Source: Dallia pectoralis | Taxonomy: Eukaryota; Chordata; Actinopteri; Esociformes; Umbridae | Assembly: GCA_029465975.1 (NCBI GenBank) | Contig: CM055750.1 | Span: 2,156,048 to 2,220,047, forward strand | Direction: 5' to 3' | DNA length: 64,000 nucleotides | In this document: piece after piece, positions 10,820 to 21,617 of the stretch | Layout: each line of letters starts with the position of its first letter | How positions within the stretch are numbered: position 1 is the first letter of the stretch | Program-made: the position numbers and the translations under genes | Notes under the pieces: model-generated | Database searches by the model: none | Seen by the model: only the letters and a program-made list of their open reading frames with translations | Told to the model about the DNA's origin: nothing

Positions 10820-13258
10820 TAACCAAGAATGTAATGTTAAAAAACAGAAAAATTTCTCTTCAGATTTGCCAGTCATAAATAGATGTATTGATGGGAAACA
10901 TAAAAACAAAATATTGACGCTACCGCTGTCTTGTCTGATCCAGGATCGGCGTGATTTATAGCTTGTTGAGTAGATTAGCTGTGTTCCTTTAAAATGGAAA
11001 AGACAAATGCTGTGGAAAAACTATTTCGGATTTTCGCTTCAGGATTATGAGAACACAACCATTTATCAGAATAAGAAGGCAACTTTCAAGAGGTTAGGTC
11101 CTATACCGCTTCGAACGGGGTGTTTGTAATTAAAGAAGGACTGATACAGAGAAAAGTAGAAAGACAAATAGAGAGACAAGTTGAGAGATAAAGAGACAAG
11201 TAGAGACAGAGACAAATAGAGAGACAAGTAGAGACAACTTGGGAGGAAAAGCGACAAATAAAAAAAACGGAGCAAGAGCGAGAAACTGATTGAAGGAAAG
11301 GCGCGAGACAGAACAAGGAGAAACGGACGATTATGTAAAGGTTCAAGTATTCATTTGTCATCAAGACCTTTGCAAACAAAATGTCATTATCATGAATATT
11401 CAGGAGGAAGGATACGAAAGCGCTACACGAAAACGAGGGCTGAGGAAATCCAGAGAAAAATCTAAACAAACATTGAACTTGTATCACATCAGATGTTCTC
11501 TCGTGGTTTGCTGTTGTCAGGAGGGTTTATAATATGGCCGAATGAAATTGCTTTTTGTGTGTTATCGTAACAAAATAAGAGCACTTTTTTCCAGGAGGAA
11601 TGGTGAAGAATCCTATAACTCGGTGTATCAGTAAACAATTTCTAAACACAGGATGTGGAGATGTTACTGTAATATTTATCTTGTGATTGAGTTATTATTT
11701 ATAATAAATGATAAGATCCGATGATTTTCTCAGTTCAGGAAACACCATACCAATTCCAGGTGGCTCAAGACTGTGCCAGTCCGTCTACCTCCGCCAGTCC
11801 GTCTACCTCCGGTCCCTGGAGAGCTGGTGGTGGTTATGTAGAAACTATTTAGGTGTTGGTTGACACATACTTATGGGCAATTTGTTGTAAATTTTGTTTA
11901 ACATTTTTACTGGGAAGAAAGGTCCTATATGAAGAACATCCAGACACTCAGGTTAAATGCTAAATCAATGCAGAACCATGAAACACAGATCAAGGCCGAT
12001 TGACCAAAACATTATATATTGATTTTGCATTTATCCTGAGTGTGCGAAACGCATTATTACCTATTACTCTCCATTTCCAATTGATTTCAAATTATAGTAC
12101 CATTTTTACACATATCTGGAAATGGCAATTGCAATTGTACACTTTGAAAAACTGAAAAAAGGGTATTACTAAAGAATATAAACTAGTGTGCCCAGCATTA
12201 CAAACTTATTTCTACGTTAATAGTATTTCATAGAACAACCAGATTGTGTGGACATTTGAACAATTCTGAATTCTTACCTATGAGTGTAACGAATGTGCTT
12301 AGGCAGGTAGCAGGTAGGACACAAGCGCAGAGATTCTTCCAAAAATACTGTCTTTATTTCCGAACAGGGAAAAAAAGGAACTATCACAGAGTACTTGGAT
12401 AGCCACACAAAACAAAAGATCTAAACAGATAGCACCCGTACTTTAGACCGGGAAACAAACTAAACGTACCTGACACCATTACATTCACGAATAACAATCA
12501 ATGCCCCAACACTGACAGACAGAAAACAGAAATACATGACTAATGACAGACAGAAAACAGGTGAGGGACAAAACACGGGTGACTTCAATAGTCCATAATT
12601 ACTCCCTCTCTCTGCTGACAGGGGGGAGTGCCAACACTGGCATAGAGAGGGATAGAATGTCTGAGTCTTACAACGAGAGTAAAAGTTTGATAATGTTTGT
12701 GTTTTGCCAACTTTAGCTGAGTAAATCCATACAAGTGGGCTATACATATTTTAAGCGTGAAATGCATGTTTAAAAAGTTTACATCATATATGTCCAAATA
12801 AATCACGCGTGAGTTATTTGAATGGTGTTTCTGTACAGGAAAATACATGGGGAACCCAAAGACACCCTTTCCCTGCTGTTTATTGAATCTGCATTGCGGA
12901 AATACAATCTTAGGACAATCTTACTTAGGTACAGTACAGACATTTTTACCATATCTGCAAATAATCCTGGTTTGAGTTTACAAGAAAGAAAAAGAATGCG
13001 CCAAATGTACAGCTCCTTTTACCAACTTATTCAATTGTCAACGTTTACTAAAGAAGCGACTTACTTCACGTATTAAAGTAACTCTAGCAAGAGGGTCACT
13101 GAGGTTTTTGATATTACAACGCATTAAATACACTTATAGCAAACAGTTTTGTCACTAATATTTCGCCGGACCTGTGACATAATGATGCGTAGTAGTAAAT
13201 CACATATGCAGTCACAGGTTTACAGCGTATGGAAGCCGAGATACACCGGGTGACACTG
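10820..13258. other. unique and possibly old repeat DNA
   Basis: AG-rich tandem-like sequence at about 11150-11290 (GAGACAAGTAGAGA type) accounts for the open frames there. CCAGTCCGTCTACCTCCG is duplicated in tandem at about 11776-11811. The stretch at about 12285-12600 has the feel of an interspersed repeat (CTGTCTTTATTTCCGAACAG region, paired GACAGACAGAAAACAG copies), but I cannot name it. No exon supported. Confidence 0.4.
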
Positions 13259-13393
13259 ATTGGCCGGTGAAAACTGACCAATGAACTGAACGTCACGTGA
13301 CGTTTTCACTTTTTAACCAATCGGAGTCAAAACATTTTCTGACCAATGAACTGAACGTCACGTGATGGTTTCACTTTTTAACCAATCGGAGTC
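13259..13393 (+). promoter_or_regulatory. duplicated CCAAT / CACGTG promoter-like block
   Basis: A 65-bp segment is duplicated in tandem (13274-13338 and 13339-13393, the second copy lacking the final spacer). Each copy holds CCAAT (13278, 13343), an E-box CACGTG (13294, 13359) and a second CCAAT (13317, 13382). An inverted box ATTGG lies just upstream at 13259. In copy 1 the E-box sits inside a perfect 14-bp palindrome ACGTCACGTGACGT (13290-13303), which also resembles CREB/ATF sites; copy 2 has lost part of it (CACGTGATGG). NF-Y is known to bind CCAAT, and bHLH or bZIP proteins bind such palindromes. The block lies about 700 bp upstream of the membrane-protein gene, and that link is inferred. 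Confidence 0.6.
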
Positions 13394-13403
13394 TTTTTGA
13401 CTC

Positions 13404-14090
13404 TTCATGCGGAGACGATAACTATGGATCATAACTAACGGCTTCTCTTATACCTCAGTATTTGATTTTGGCAAATTTATAAATTCCACTATTTAATGTG
13501 ATGAATAAGTCTCTTAATAAAAAAACTCCCATATCTTTCTTTAATTATGCTAGGACTGGTAGCCCAAAGAAAACGTTACTTAAAAGCTATTTTATGATGG
13601 ATGCAAACGGTGTTCTCCTCTAACAAGCTACTTAGTTATCGATGCGAATCATGTATTTAAATGAGATTGCAATTTACCCTCCAATAAAAAAAACACGTCG
13701 CCACATTTTACTTTTACAAATATTGCCGTTTTTGTGTGGCATAAAAAGGAAAAATCATGATGTTTTTCATATTATCAAACAATTTTACAGCCCCCGTTTG
13801 TAATTATCAACTATTTGTTGAACATTTTTTATCTCCTCCCAGCATGCTCGGCGCAGACGTCAGCTAGTCGTCGCAACAGTAACTATGGGGCGAAACCTGT
13901 GGAAAGAAGCAGCCAATCAGCAGATCCAAATTTCATATATTGTGATGTCATATTCAATAGTTCTATTTTGTCCTTTAAGAACCATGGTTCAAATAACATA
14001 ATTCACTTGTACAAAACGACGCGAACATACCAAGTATTAAGACTTACATTTCTCAGCATTTACATTCAAAAGAGGATCACTTCTGTAAAA
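13404..14090 (+). other. 5' region of the membrane-protein gene
   Basis: AT-rich sequence between the promoter-like block and the chosen start. An in-frame extension opens at 13815, but its composition (short basic and hydrophobic stretches) does not look like protein sequence, and the signal peptide lies further down. A pyrimidine-AG acceptor-like site ends at about 13852 (TCTCCTCCCAG), so upstream untranslated exons are possible. Confidence 0.4.
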
Positions 14091-15071
14091 ATGTCACCGC
14101 CCTGCTGGACGGGTAGACTGTGTCAGATGAAGATGTTCTTTTTGTATTGTTTTTTCTGTCTCTTATTGCAGGCTGCTTCAAATGAATTGCCTATTTCATC
14201 AACCGAGTACAATACTTTGATGCCTATCAAGGACAATTCTCTTCGAAACATCCCAGATGCTACAACAGAGACTCATCATAAGGGGTTGCTGGAGATACTT
14301 TCAGGTTTAAAACTGAACGATGATTCTTCTCAAGGTAATATGGGACAGTTGCCAGAAGGATCCTCCTCAGATCTGTACAACCGTAATGCTAAAGAACTGT
14401 CCGGTGGTATGCAGCTGGAAGAGCTGGAGGACAATACTCACCCTGATGGAACAACGATACTCCAGAAGATGGAGAAAGAGTTTCGGGCTAATGAGATGAA
14501 ACCGTTCCTAGATGAGAACGATGTGGTCAAAGTTAATCTTCAGATTACGGCTCCAAAAGCTCAGGTCAACCAGAACATCCCATCTATGGTTGACCAGTCT
14601 CCAACCCTTTCTGATGCCAAGCCACCTGCCAACTTTGTCTATACTTTGGCCATTGTTTTCCTAGTCCTCATTATACTAGCGTTTTTCTTTCATGGTATGA
14701 TGTACCCCAGGAGATATATAGCCACGTCTGCAGCCAGGTTGATAGGCAGAGCTTCAGCTACTGCTAATACCTCCAGACGTTGGGTGAGCCTTTCTTCACT
14801 GTTAGATCAGATGGATTCCACCATGGACAAATCTACATCTGAAATGACAACCGGAGGGAGAAACTTTACCTGGAGACCACGGAGAAGGGGACATTATATG
14901 CTCCCACAGAACAGTCCGGTCCTTGACACTGTGGATTTCATCCAGGTGCCTTTGAACCAGTTTGACACACCCCTGAAAGAAGTTGTATGTCATCGAGGTG
15001 AAGCTTTCAACAACGAGGCATTCAACAAGCCCTTCTACACAGGGTCCGGGCTAACTGAGGTCAGCATCTGA
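14091..15071 (+). CDS. unrecognised single-pass type I membrane protein, about 326 aa
   Basis: I do not recognise the family. Starting at 14091, residues 15-29 form a hydrophobic signal peptide (MFFLYCFFCLLLQAA), followed by an ectodomain (about 31-181) that is acidic, has no cysteine and no N-glycosylation sequon, and contains a possible helical stretch, TILQKMEKEFRANEM. One transmembrane helix covers about 182-202 (FVYTLAIVFLVLIILAFFF), followed by a basic, Ser/Thr-rich cytosolic tail of about 124 residues with RRR clusters and VDFIQVPLNQFDTPLKEVV near the end. The architecture suggests a plasma-membrane or secretory-pathway protein; its function is unknown. The start is uncertain: 14091 has A at -3, 14127 is weaker, and an extension to 13815 is open but unconvincing. 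A good 3' splice site (TCTTATTGCAG, ending 14171) lies inside the signal peptide, so this could be the last exon of a spliced gene. The stop codon is also the first bases of a minisatellite. Confidence 0.68.
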   Translation: MSPPCWTGRLCQMKMFFLYCFFCLLLQAASNELPISSTEYNTLMPIKDNSLRNIPDATTETHHKGLLEILSGLKLNDDSSQGNMGQLPEGSSSDLYNRNAKELSGGMQLEELEDNTHPDGTTILQKMEKEFRANEMKPFLDENDVVKVNLQITAPKAQVNQNIPSMVDQSPTLSDAKPPANFVYTLAIVFLVLIILAFFFHGMMYPRRYIATSAARLIGRASATANTSRRWVSLSSLLDQMDSTMDKSTSEMTTGGRNFTWRPRRRGHYMLPQNSPVLDTVDFIQVPLNQFDTPLKEVVCHRGEAFNNEAFNKPFYTGSGLTEVSI

Positions 15072-15452
15072 AACTGAGATGGAGAACATCTGAAACTGAG
15101 ATGGAGAACAACTGAGACGGAAAACACCTGAAACTGAGATGGAGAACATCTGAAACTGAGACGGAGAACATCTGAAACTGAGACAGAGAACATCTGAAAC
15201 TGAGATGGAGAACATCTGAAACTGAGACGGAAAACATCTGAAACTGAGACGGAAAACATCTGAAACTGAGACGAAAAACATCTGAAACTGAGACGGAGAA
15301 TATCTGAAACTGAGACGGAGAACATCTGAAACTGAGACGGAAAACATCTGAAACTGAGAGAGAGAACATCTGAAACTGAGATGGAGAACATCAGAAACTG
15401 AGATGGAGAACATCTGAAACTGAGATGGAGAACATCTGAAACTGAGACGAGA
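15065..15452. repeat. 22-bp minisatellite in the gene's 3'UTR, about 17 copies
   Basis: Unit core CATCTGAAACTGAGACGGAG (22 bp with flanking AA). The first copy starts inside the final codons of the membrane-protein gene, so its TGA is the gene's stop codon, and every complete unit repeats that TGA. T/C variants (GAGATGG, GAGACGG) and shortened copies occur. The minus-strand frames of 149, 134 and 102 codons are repeat translations. Confidence 0.93.
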
Positions 15453-15536
15453 CAATCTGAAACATTGGGAGGAGCAGATATCACATTACATCTTCTGCCA
15501 TTTGTCTCCTTTAATTTAGTTTTATTAATTCAGAGT

Positions 15537-15542
15537 AATAAA
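15537..15542 (+). terminator. polyadenylation signal AATAAA
   Basis: A canonical AATAAA lies about 470 bp after the stop codon and beyond the 22-bp array, so the array would form most of the 3' untranslated region. A GT-rich stretch (CAGTGTGTCAGG) follows about 20-30 bases on. Confidence 0.55.
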
Positions 15543-16173
15543 ACCTGCAGTCCAACTGTACAACAGTGTGTCAGGTAGAGTTTTTCAGATTTTATTTTTA
15601 ATTCCTCTTTATGTAACTGTGGGCAGGACTGAGATAGAGCAGGAAGTATATATTTTTATAGAATCATATAATAATAATAATATATGAACTGCTGAAGGTT
15701 AATTGAGATTTACAGTGAGTTCTAATCTAATCTGTCCATTATTTAGATAGAATTGTGAAAAAAAAACAAATGTGACCAAGTTATTTATAAAAGGAAGTTA
15801 TGCGATGTTATGCAATTAGTTATTCATTAATGCCAAACTTTACCTCATTGACTATTGCCTTTGTGTTAAGCACCATGTTCCCTAAATGTCTTTGGGCACT
15901 GGTCAGAAGGGGTGCAGTTGAGATAGAACCGGGTTCAGTTGGGATGAAGGCAAGGTACTGTGTGTATTGGACCTGAGTTCCAGAGTGACAAAGCAACAAG
16001 AGAAAGACAGTGTGCTTTTCTACAGTGGTGCTTCTGTCTACTGCGATCTGGATAATGAACATGGAGGGACACGACCAGTACAAAAACCTAATATCCACAT
16101 GGCTGTAGTACCTGTCAACGAGCAATATAAAAATAAATTATGTGTTTAATGGTTTAACACATAGTGTTTAAAG
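15543..16173. other. unique AT-rich sequence downstream of the gene
   Basis: Contains a short (AAT)n run near 15670. Nothing else recognised; the 101-codon minus-strand frame at 15820-16125 has no support. Confidence 0.45.
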
Positions 16174-16528
16174 TGAGGTTACAATGATTTTACACAGAGA
16201 GGTTACAGGGATGTTACAATGGTTTTACACAGAGAGGTTACAGGGATGTTACAATGGTTTTACACAGAGTGGTTACAGGGATGTTACAATGGTTTTACAC
16301 AGAGTGGTTACAGGGATGTTACAATGGTTTTACACAGAGAGGTTACAGGGATGTTACAATGGTTTTACACAGAGAGGTTACAGGGATGTTACAATGGTTT
16401 TACACAGAGAGGTTACAGGGATGTTACAATGGTTTTACACAGAGAGGTTACAGGGATGTTACAATGGTTTTACACAGAGAGGTTACAGGGATGTTACAAT
16501 GGTTTTAGACAGAGATGTTACAGGGATC
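16174..16528. repeat. 35-bp minisatellite, about 10 copies
   Basis: Unit contains ATGGTTTTACACAGAGAGGT and TACAGGGATGTTACA. Copies differ by single bases (AGAGTGG in two adjacent copies, diverged end copies). Plus-strand frames of 153, 112 and 84 codons are repeat translations. Confidence 0.95.
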
Positions 16529-16699
16529 TTCCTTACATTAACACCTGCCAATACTGAGAAGGGGTTCAGTTCATCCAGTTCTGTTGCCATACCAACTCAC
16601 ATCCATCCACTACCTGTCAATTTACCTAATTACCTAATCAAATAATATTCCCACGTTGTGGCTGTTTCAATGTTCCCATTTGAGACGGAGATAGTTGTT
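16529..16699. other. short unique spacer
   Basis: Spacer between the 35-bp array and the LINE fragment; nothing recognised. Confidence 0.4.
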
Positions 16700-18375
16700 T
16701 GCAGTTGTACAGAGTGATAAAGACACTTGTGCAACTACAGGTGGAGCATTGAGAGTGTCCTCTCAAGATGTATTACTGCCTGGTACAGCAGCTACCCAGC
16801 TGCTGATCACAAGGCCCTCCAGAGGGGGGTTAAGTCAGCAGAACGTATTGGTACCTGCCACCTCCCTTCCATGCCAGACATATACCAGACGTATACCAGA
16901 CGTATACCAGACATATACCAGACATATACAAGACATATACCCGACATATACCAGACATATACCATATATATACCAGACATATACCAGACATATACCATAT
17001 ATATACCAGACATATACCATACATATACCAGACATATACCATACATATACCATACATATACCAAACATATACCATACATATACCACACATATACCATACA
17101 TATACCAGACATATACCATACATATCCCAGACATATACCAGACATATACCAGACATATACCAGACATATACCAGACATATACCATACATATACCAAACAT
17201 ATACCATACATATACCACACATATACCAGACATATACCAGACATATACCAGACATATACCATACATATACCAGACATATACCAGACATATACCAGACATA
17301 TACCAGACATATACCAGACATATACCATACATATACCAGACATATACCAGACATATACCAGACATATACCAGACATATACCAGACATATACCAGACATAT
17401 ACCATACATATACCAGACATATACCACACATATACCAGACATATACCAGACATATACCATACATATACCATACATATACTATACATATACCAGACATATA
17501 CCAGACATATACCATACATATACTATACATATACCATACATATACCATACATATACCAGACATATACCATACATATACCAGACATATACCAGACATATAC
17601 CAGACATATACCAGACATATACCAGACATATACCAGACATATACCAGACATATACCAGACATATACCATACATATACCATACATATACCAGACATATACC
17701 ATACATATACCAGACATATACCAGACATATACCAGACATATACCATACATATACCAGACATATACCAGACATATACCAGACATATACCAGACATATACCA
17801 GACATATACCATACATATACCAGACATATACCAGACATATATCATACATATTCCAGACATATACCATACATATACCAGACATATACCATACATATCCCAG
17901 ACATATACCAGACATATACCAGACATATACCAGACATATACCATACATATACCAGACATATACCAGACATATACCAGACATATACCAGACATATACCATA
18001 CATATACCAGACATATACCATACATATACCAGACATATACCAGACATATACCAGACATATACCAGACATATACCAGACATATACCAGACATATACCAGAC
18101 ATATACCATACATATACCATACATATACCATACATATACCAGACATATACCATACATATACCAGACATATACCAGACATATACCATACATATACCAGACA
18201 TATACCATACATATACCAGACATATACCATACATATACCAGACATATACCATACATATACCAGACATATACCATACGCAATGCTTTAGGAAAGCATGGAC
18301 CATCATAAAAGATTTTAGCCAACCAGGCTGTACACACTGCTGTTGTCTGGTCAACGTTACCGGAGCATCCCACTG
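16700..18375 (+). mobile_element. L2-like LINE 3' coding fragment split by a minisatellite
   Basis: Residues read at 16727-16880 (RWSIESVLSRCITAWYSS, then DHKALQRGVKSAERI, then LPSMPDIY) match the C-terminal end of L2/Maui-type LINE reverse transcriptases as I recall it (a pattern like ITAWY, KALQR and LPSIQDIYHTRC). After the array the frame resumes as DIYHTQCFRKAWTIIKDFSQPG (18262-18330), which is the expected continuation. The fragment is 5'-truncated and lacks the catalytic RT motifs. The 11-bp repeat has expanded exactly at the DIYHT codons, so one LINE fragment is split by about 1.4 kb of its own multiplied sequence. Confidence 0.8.
16874..18276. repeat. 11-bp minisatellite CATATACCAGA, about 127 copies
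   Basis: Tandem 11-mer CATATACCAGA with the frequent variant CATATACCATA and rare variants (CCAAAC, CCACAC, CATATCCCA, TACTATAC). No stop codons occur in any frame on either strand, which produces open frames of more than 500 codons both ways; none is a gene. The unit equals the LINE codons for PDIYHT on both borders. Shared rare variants 132 bp apart show block duplication. Confidence 0.97.
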
Positions 18376-19399
18376 ATCATATTAATTGATCGACATTTTC
18401 AAGCTCTGACACATAAGTATATGTGAATGTACCCACCCATTTACATGCACTTCGACACTGATATTAATAAATTTTTTCATTGTATCTTTTTGTATTATTC
18501 TTGCTTTATATCTCTTTAATGATAACTATGTTACACACTATGTTACACCTTTGACCTTTGACATATGACTTATGTATACAGTATGTTGCAGGCCCCGGTT
18601 CAGGAGACCCAGGTGACAGATTACTGTAACCTGTAAAACAGGGTTCAAATAAAATAAACGAGAGTCGCGTCTGCTCTTTCACAGCTCCTCTGCAGATAGG
18701 AGGGAGCATGCGCAGTTTATGTCCGCGACTCTCCAGCCAAAATGTCAAAATAAAAGTCCCTCTTCCAAATCCATATAAATATTAATTTGCATTTCAACAC
18801 TGCATCAATACAATTAGTGCAATCAGTTACCTCATAACAATATACACATTGGAGAGAAAAAGAAAAGAAGAAAAGAATTGTGCATACACTTTGTGTGTAT
18901 CACATATACAACACAGAAACATATCTTGGACCGCATGCAATGTAGGCTAAAATGACCTTTTGTGTTCCCATAATATGTACAGAACTGCACTCTCTTTACT
19001 TAAGGAAATGGCCTGTCACATTTGTGTTGGTGACATCCATGCTTGGTGATAGTGACGGTTGGAAACGGCATTATCATTAGAACATGAAGACAAATAAAGT
19101 ATAATTAGGCTGTTTTGAGGTTGGAAGTGTAGCATGGCTTCAGTGAGCTAGCAACTTCTGACACTGTTTTGGTCAGGCCAAACAACAGTTGCTTAGCAAC
19201 CAAAGTGTTCGGTTAAGAGAATACATTTTCTGTCCAATACCTGCGTACTCATAGTGATGGAAGGATAGCTGTCAAGGTTATTCAATTACAAGGAAAACCT
19301 CTGTTCTCGTTAGGCTCGTTGCTGAAAGAATGTTCATATTTTTGTCACACAGAGATGGATTAACAGAGAATGGGAGCTTATGAGACTCACACTGAAACA
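18376..19399. other. LINE 3' flank and unique sequence
   Basis: About 18376-18530 (ATTAATAAATTTTTTCATTG, TTTGTATTATTCTTGC) may be 3'UTR of the LINE. The rest is unique; the 80-codon minus frame is unsupported. Confidence 0.4.
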
Positions 19400-21036
19400 C
19401 AGGGAATACACTGCAATACACTGGGAATACACTGCAATACACTGGGAATACACTGGGAATACACTGCAATACACTGGGAATACACTGGGAATACACTGCA
19501 ATACACTGAGAATACACTGGGAATACACTGCAATACACTGGGAATACACTGCAATAGACTGGGAATACACTGCAATAGACTGGGAATACACTGCAATAGA
19601 CTGGGAATACACTGGGAATACACTGCAATAGACTGGGAATACACTGCAATAGACTGGGAATACACTGCAATAGACTGGGAATACACTGCAATACACTGAG
19701 AATACACTGGGAATACACTGCAATAGACTGGAAATACACTGCAATAGACTGAGAATACACTGGGAATACACTGCAATAGACTGGGAATACACTGCAATAC
19801 ACTGGGAATACACTGCAATACACTGCAATAGACTGGGAATACACTGCAATAGACTGGGAATACACTGGGAATACACTGCAATACACTGGGAATACACTGC
19901 AATAGACTGGAAATACACTGCAATAGACTGAGAATACACTGGGAATACACTGCAATAGACTGGGAATACACTGCAATACACTGGGAATACACTGGGAATA
20001 CACTGCAATACACTGCAATACACTGGGAATACACTGCAATAGACTGGGAATACACTGCAATAGACTGGGAATACACTGCAATAGACTGGGAATACACTGG
20101 GAATACACTGCAATAGACTGGGAATACACTGCAATAGACTGGGAATACACTGCAATACACTGGGAATACACTGCAATACACTGGGAATACACGGCAATAC
20201 ACTGGGAATACACTGCAATACACTGGGAATACACGGCAATACACTGGGAATACACGGCAATACACTGGGAATACACTGCAATAGACTGGGAATACACTGC
20301 AATACACTGGGAATACACGGCAATACACTGGGAATACACTGCAATACACTGAGAATACACTGCAATAGACTGGGAATACACTGCAATACACTGGGAATAC
20401 ACTGGGAATACACTGCAATACACTGGGAATACACTGGGAATACACGGCAATACACTGGGAATACACGGCAATACACTGGGAATACACTGCAATAGACTGG
20501 GAATACACTGCAATACACTGGGAATACACGGCAATACACTGGGAATACACGGCAATACACTGGGAATACACTGGGAATACACTACAATACACTGGGAATA
20601 CACTGGGAATACACGGCAATACACTGGGAATACACGGCAATACACTGGGAATACACTGCAATACACTGGGAATACACTGCAATAGACTGGGAATACACTG
20701 CAATAGACTGGGAATACACTGCAATACACTGGGAATACACGGCAATACACTGGGAATACACAGGGAATACACAGGGAATACACTGGGAGTACACGGCAAT
20801 ACACTGGGAATACACTGCAATACACTGGGAATACACTGGGAATACACGGCAATACACTGGGAATACACTGCAATACACTGGGAATACACTGCAATACACT
20901 GGGAATACACGGCAATACACTGGGAATACACTGCAATAGACTGGGAATACACTGCAATAGACTGGGAATACACTGCAATACACTGGGAATACACAGGGAA
21001 TACACAGGGAATACACTGCAATACACTGGGAGTACT
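19400..21036. repeat. composite 11/10-bp minisatellite (GGGAATACACT / GCAATACACT)
   Basis: About 1.64 kb built from an 11-mer GGGAATACACT and a 10-mer GCAATACACT (variants GCAATAGACT, GGCAATACACT, GAGAATACACT), most often alternating as a 21-bp unit. Rare variants recur at distance (GGAAATAC at 19730 and 19909, 179 bp apart), so blocks were duplicated. Minus-strand frames of 582, 609 and 408 codons are repeat translations (VYSQCIAVYSQ type), not genes. Confidence 0.96.
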
Positions 21037-21391
21037 CACATATAAGCAATAACGTATGTAAGTTGCCCCGGATACAAGTCCACAATTACTAATAATGAGA
21101 ATTCTATTGCCGACACCAGAATGACTCACGTTTGACTGACAATGGTTATCTAAGATCATACTGCATAAGTGATGTGTGTTTGTGTGCCGGCACGTGCACG
21201 CATGTTGATATGGCACATTTGTTCACAGAGAAACTCCTCGGGGAACGGGGAAACACAGCCTGCCAAGAGGCTTTGAATTACAAATTGTTTTGACCAGCAT
21301 GCTTTGCTCCACTCTGGAGCAAATATGTATAGTTGAACAGAACAGCAAGGAATTGCCTGCTGCACTCAGCTCTATAATTGGACAGTGCCGG
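21037..21391. other. unique sequence, nothing recognised
   Basis: Short unique stretch between the array and a CA-type microsatellite. Confidence 0.45.
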
Positions 21392-21424
21392 TCACACACA
21401 CACACACACACACGCGTGCACGCA

Positions 21425-21457
<33 letters not shown>
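21392..21457. repeat. (CA)n / (CG)(CA) microsatellite
   Basis: Alternating purine-pyrimidine run with an internal CGCGTGCACGCACGCGCA segment; such sequence can adopt Z-DNA. Confidence 0.95.
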
Positions 21458-21459
<2 letters not shown>

Positions 21460-21617
21460 TGCATACAAGTGCCGATATGTTATATAGCCGATGCCAGGGA
21501 GCACATCTGTCCTGCGGCTGATAGCTCCATGCTATCAAACCCATGGCCGCCTGCTTGGGTCATTTGTTTTTGGAATTGGGAAAGGGGTGGAGGCGTGTCA
21601 TAATGGTTTGTAATAGG

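Noticed and set aside
16695..18376. Open frames of more than 500 codons on both strands
   Set aside because: They are translations of a stop-free 11-bp repeat; only the short flanks carry real, LINE-derived protein sequence.
19278..21216. Minus-strand frames of 582 and 609 codons resembling a Cys/Tyr-rich protein
   Set aside because: Entirely repeat-derived apart from unconvincing ends; several frames are open at once.
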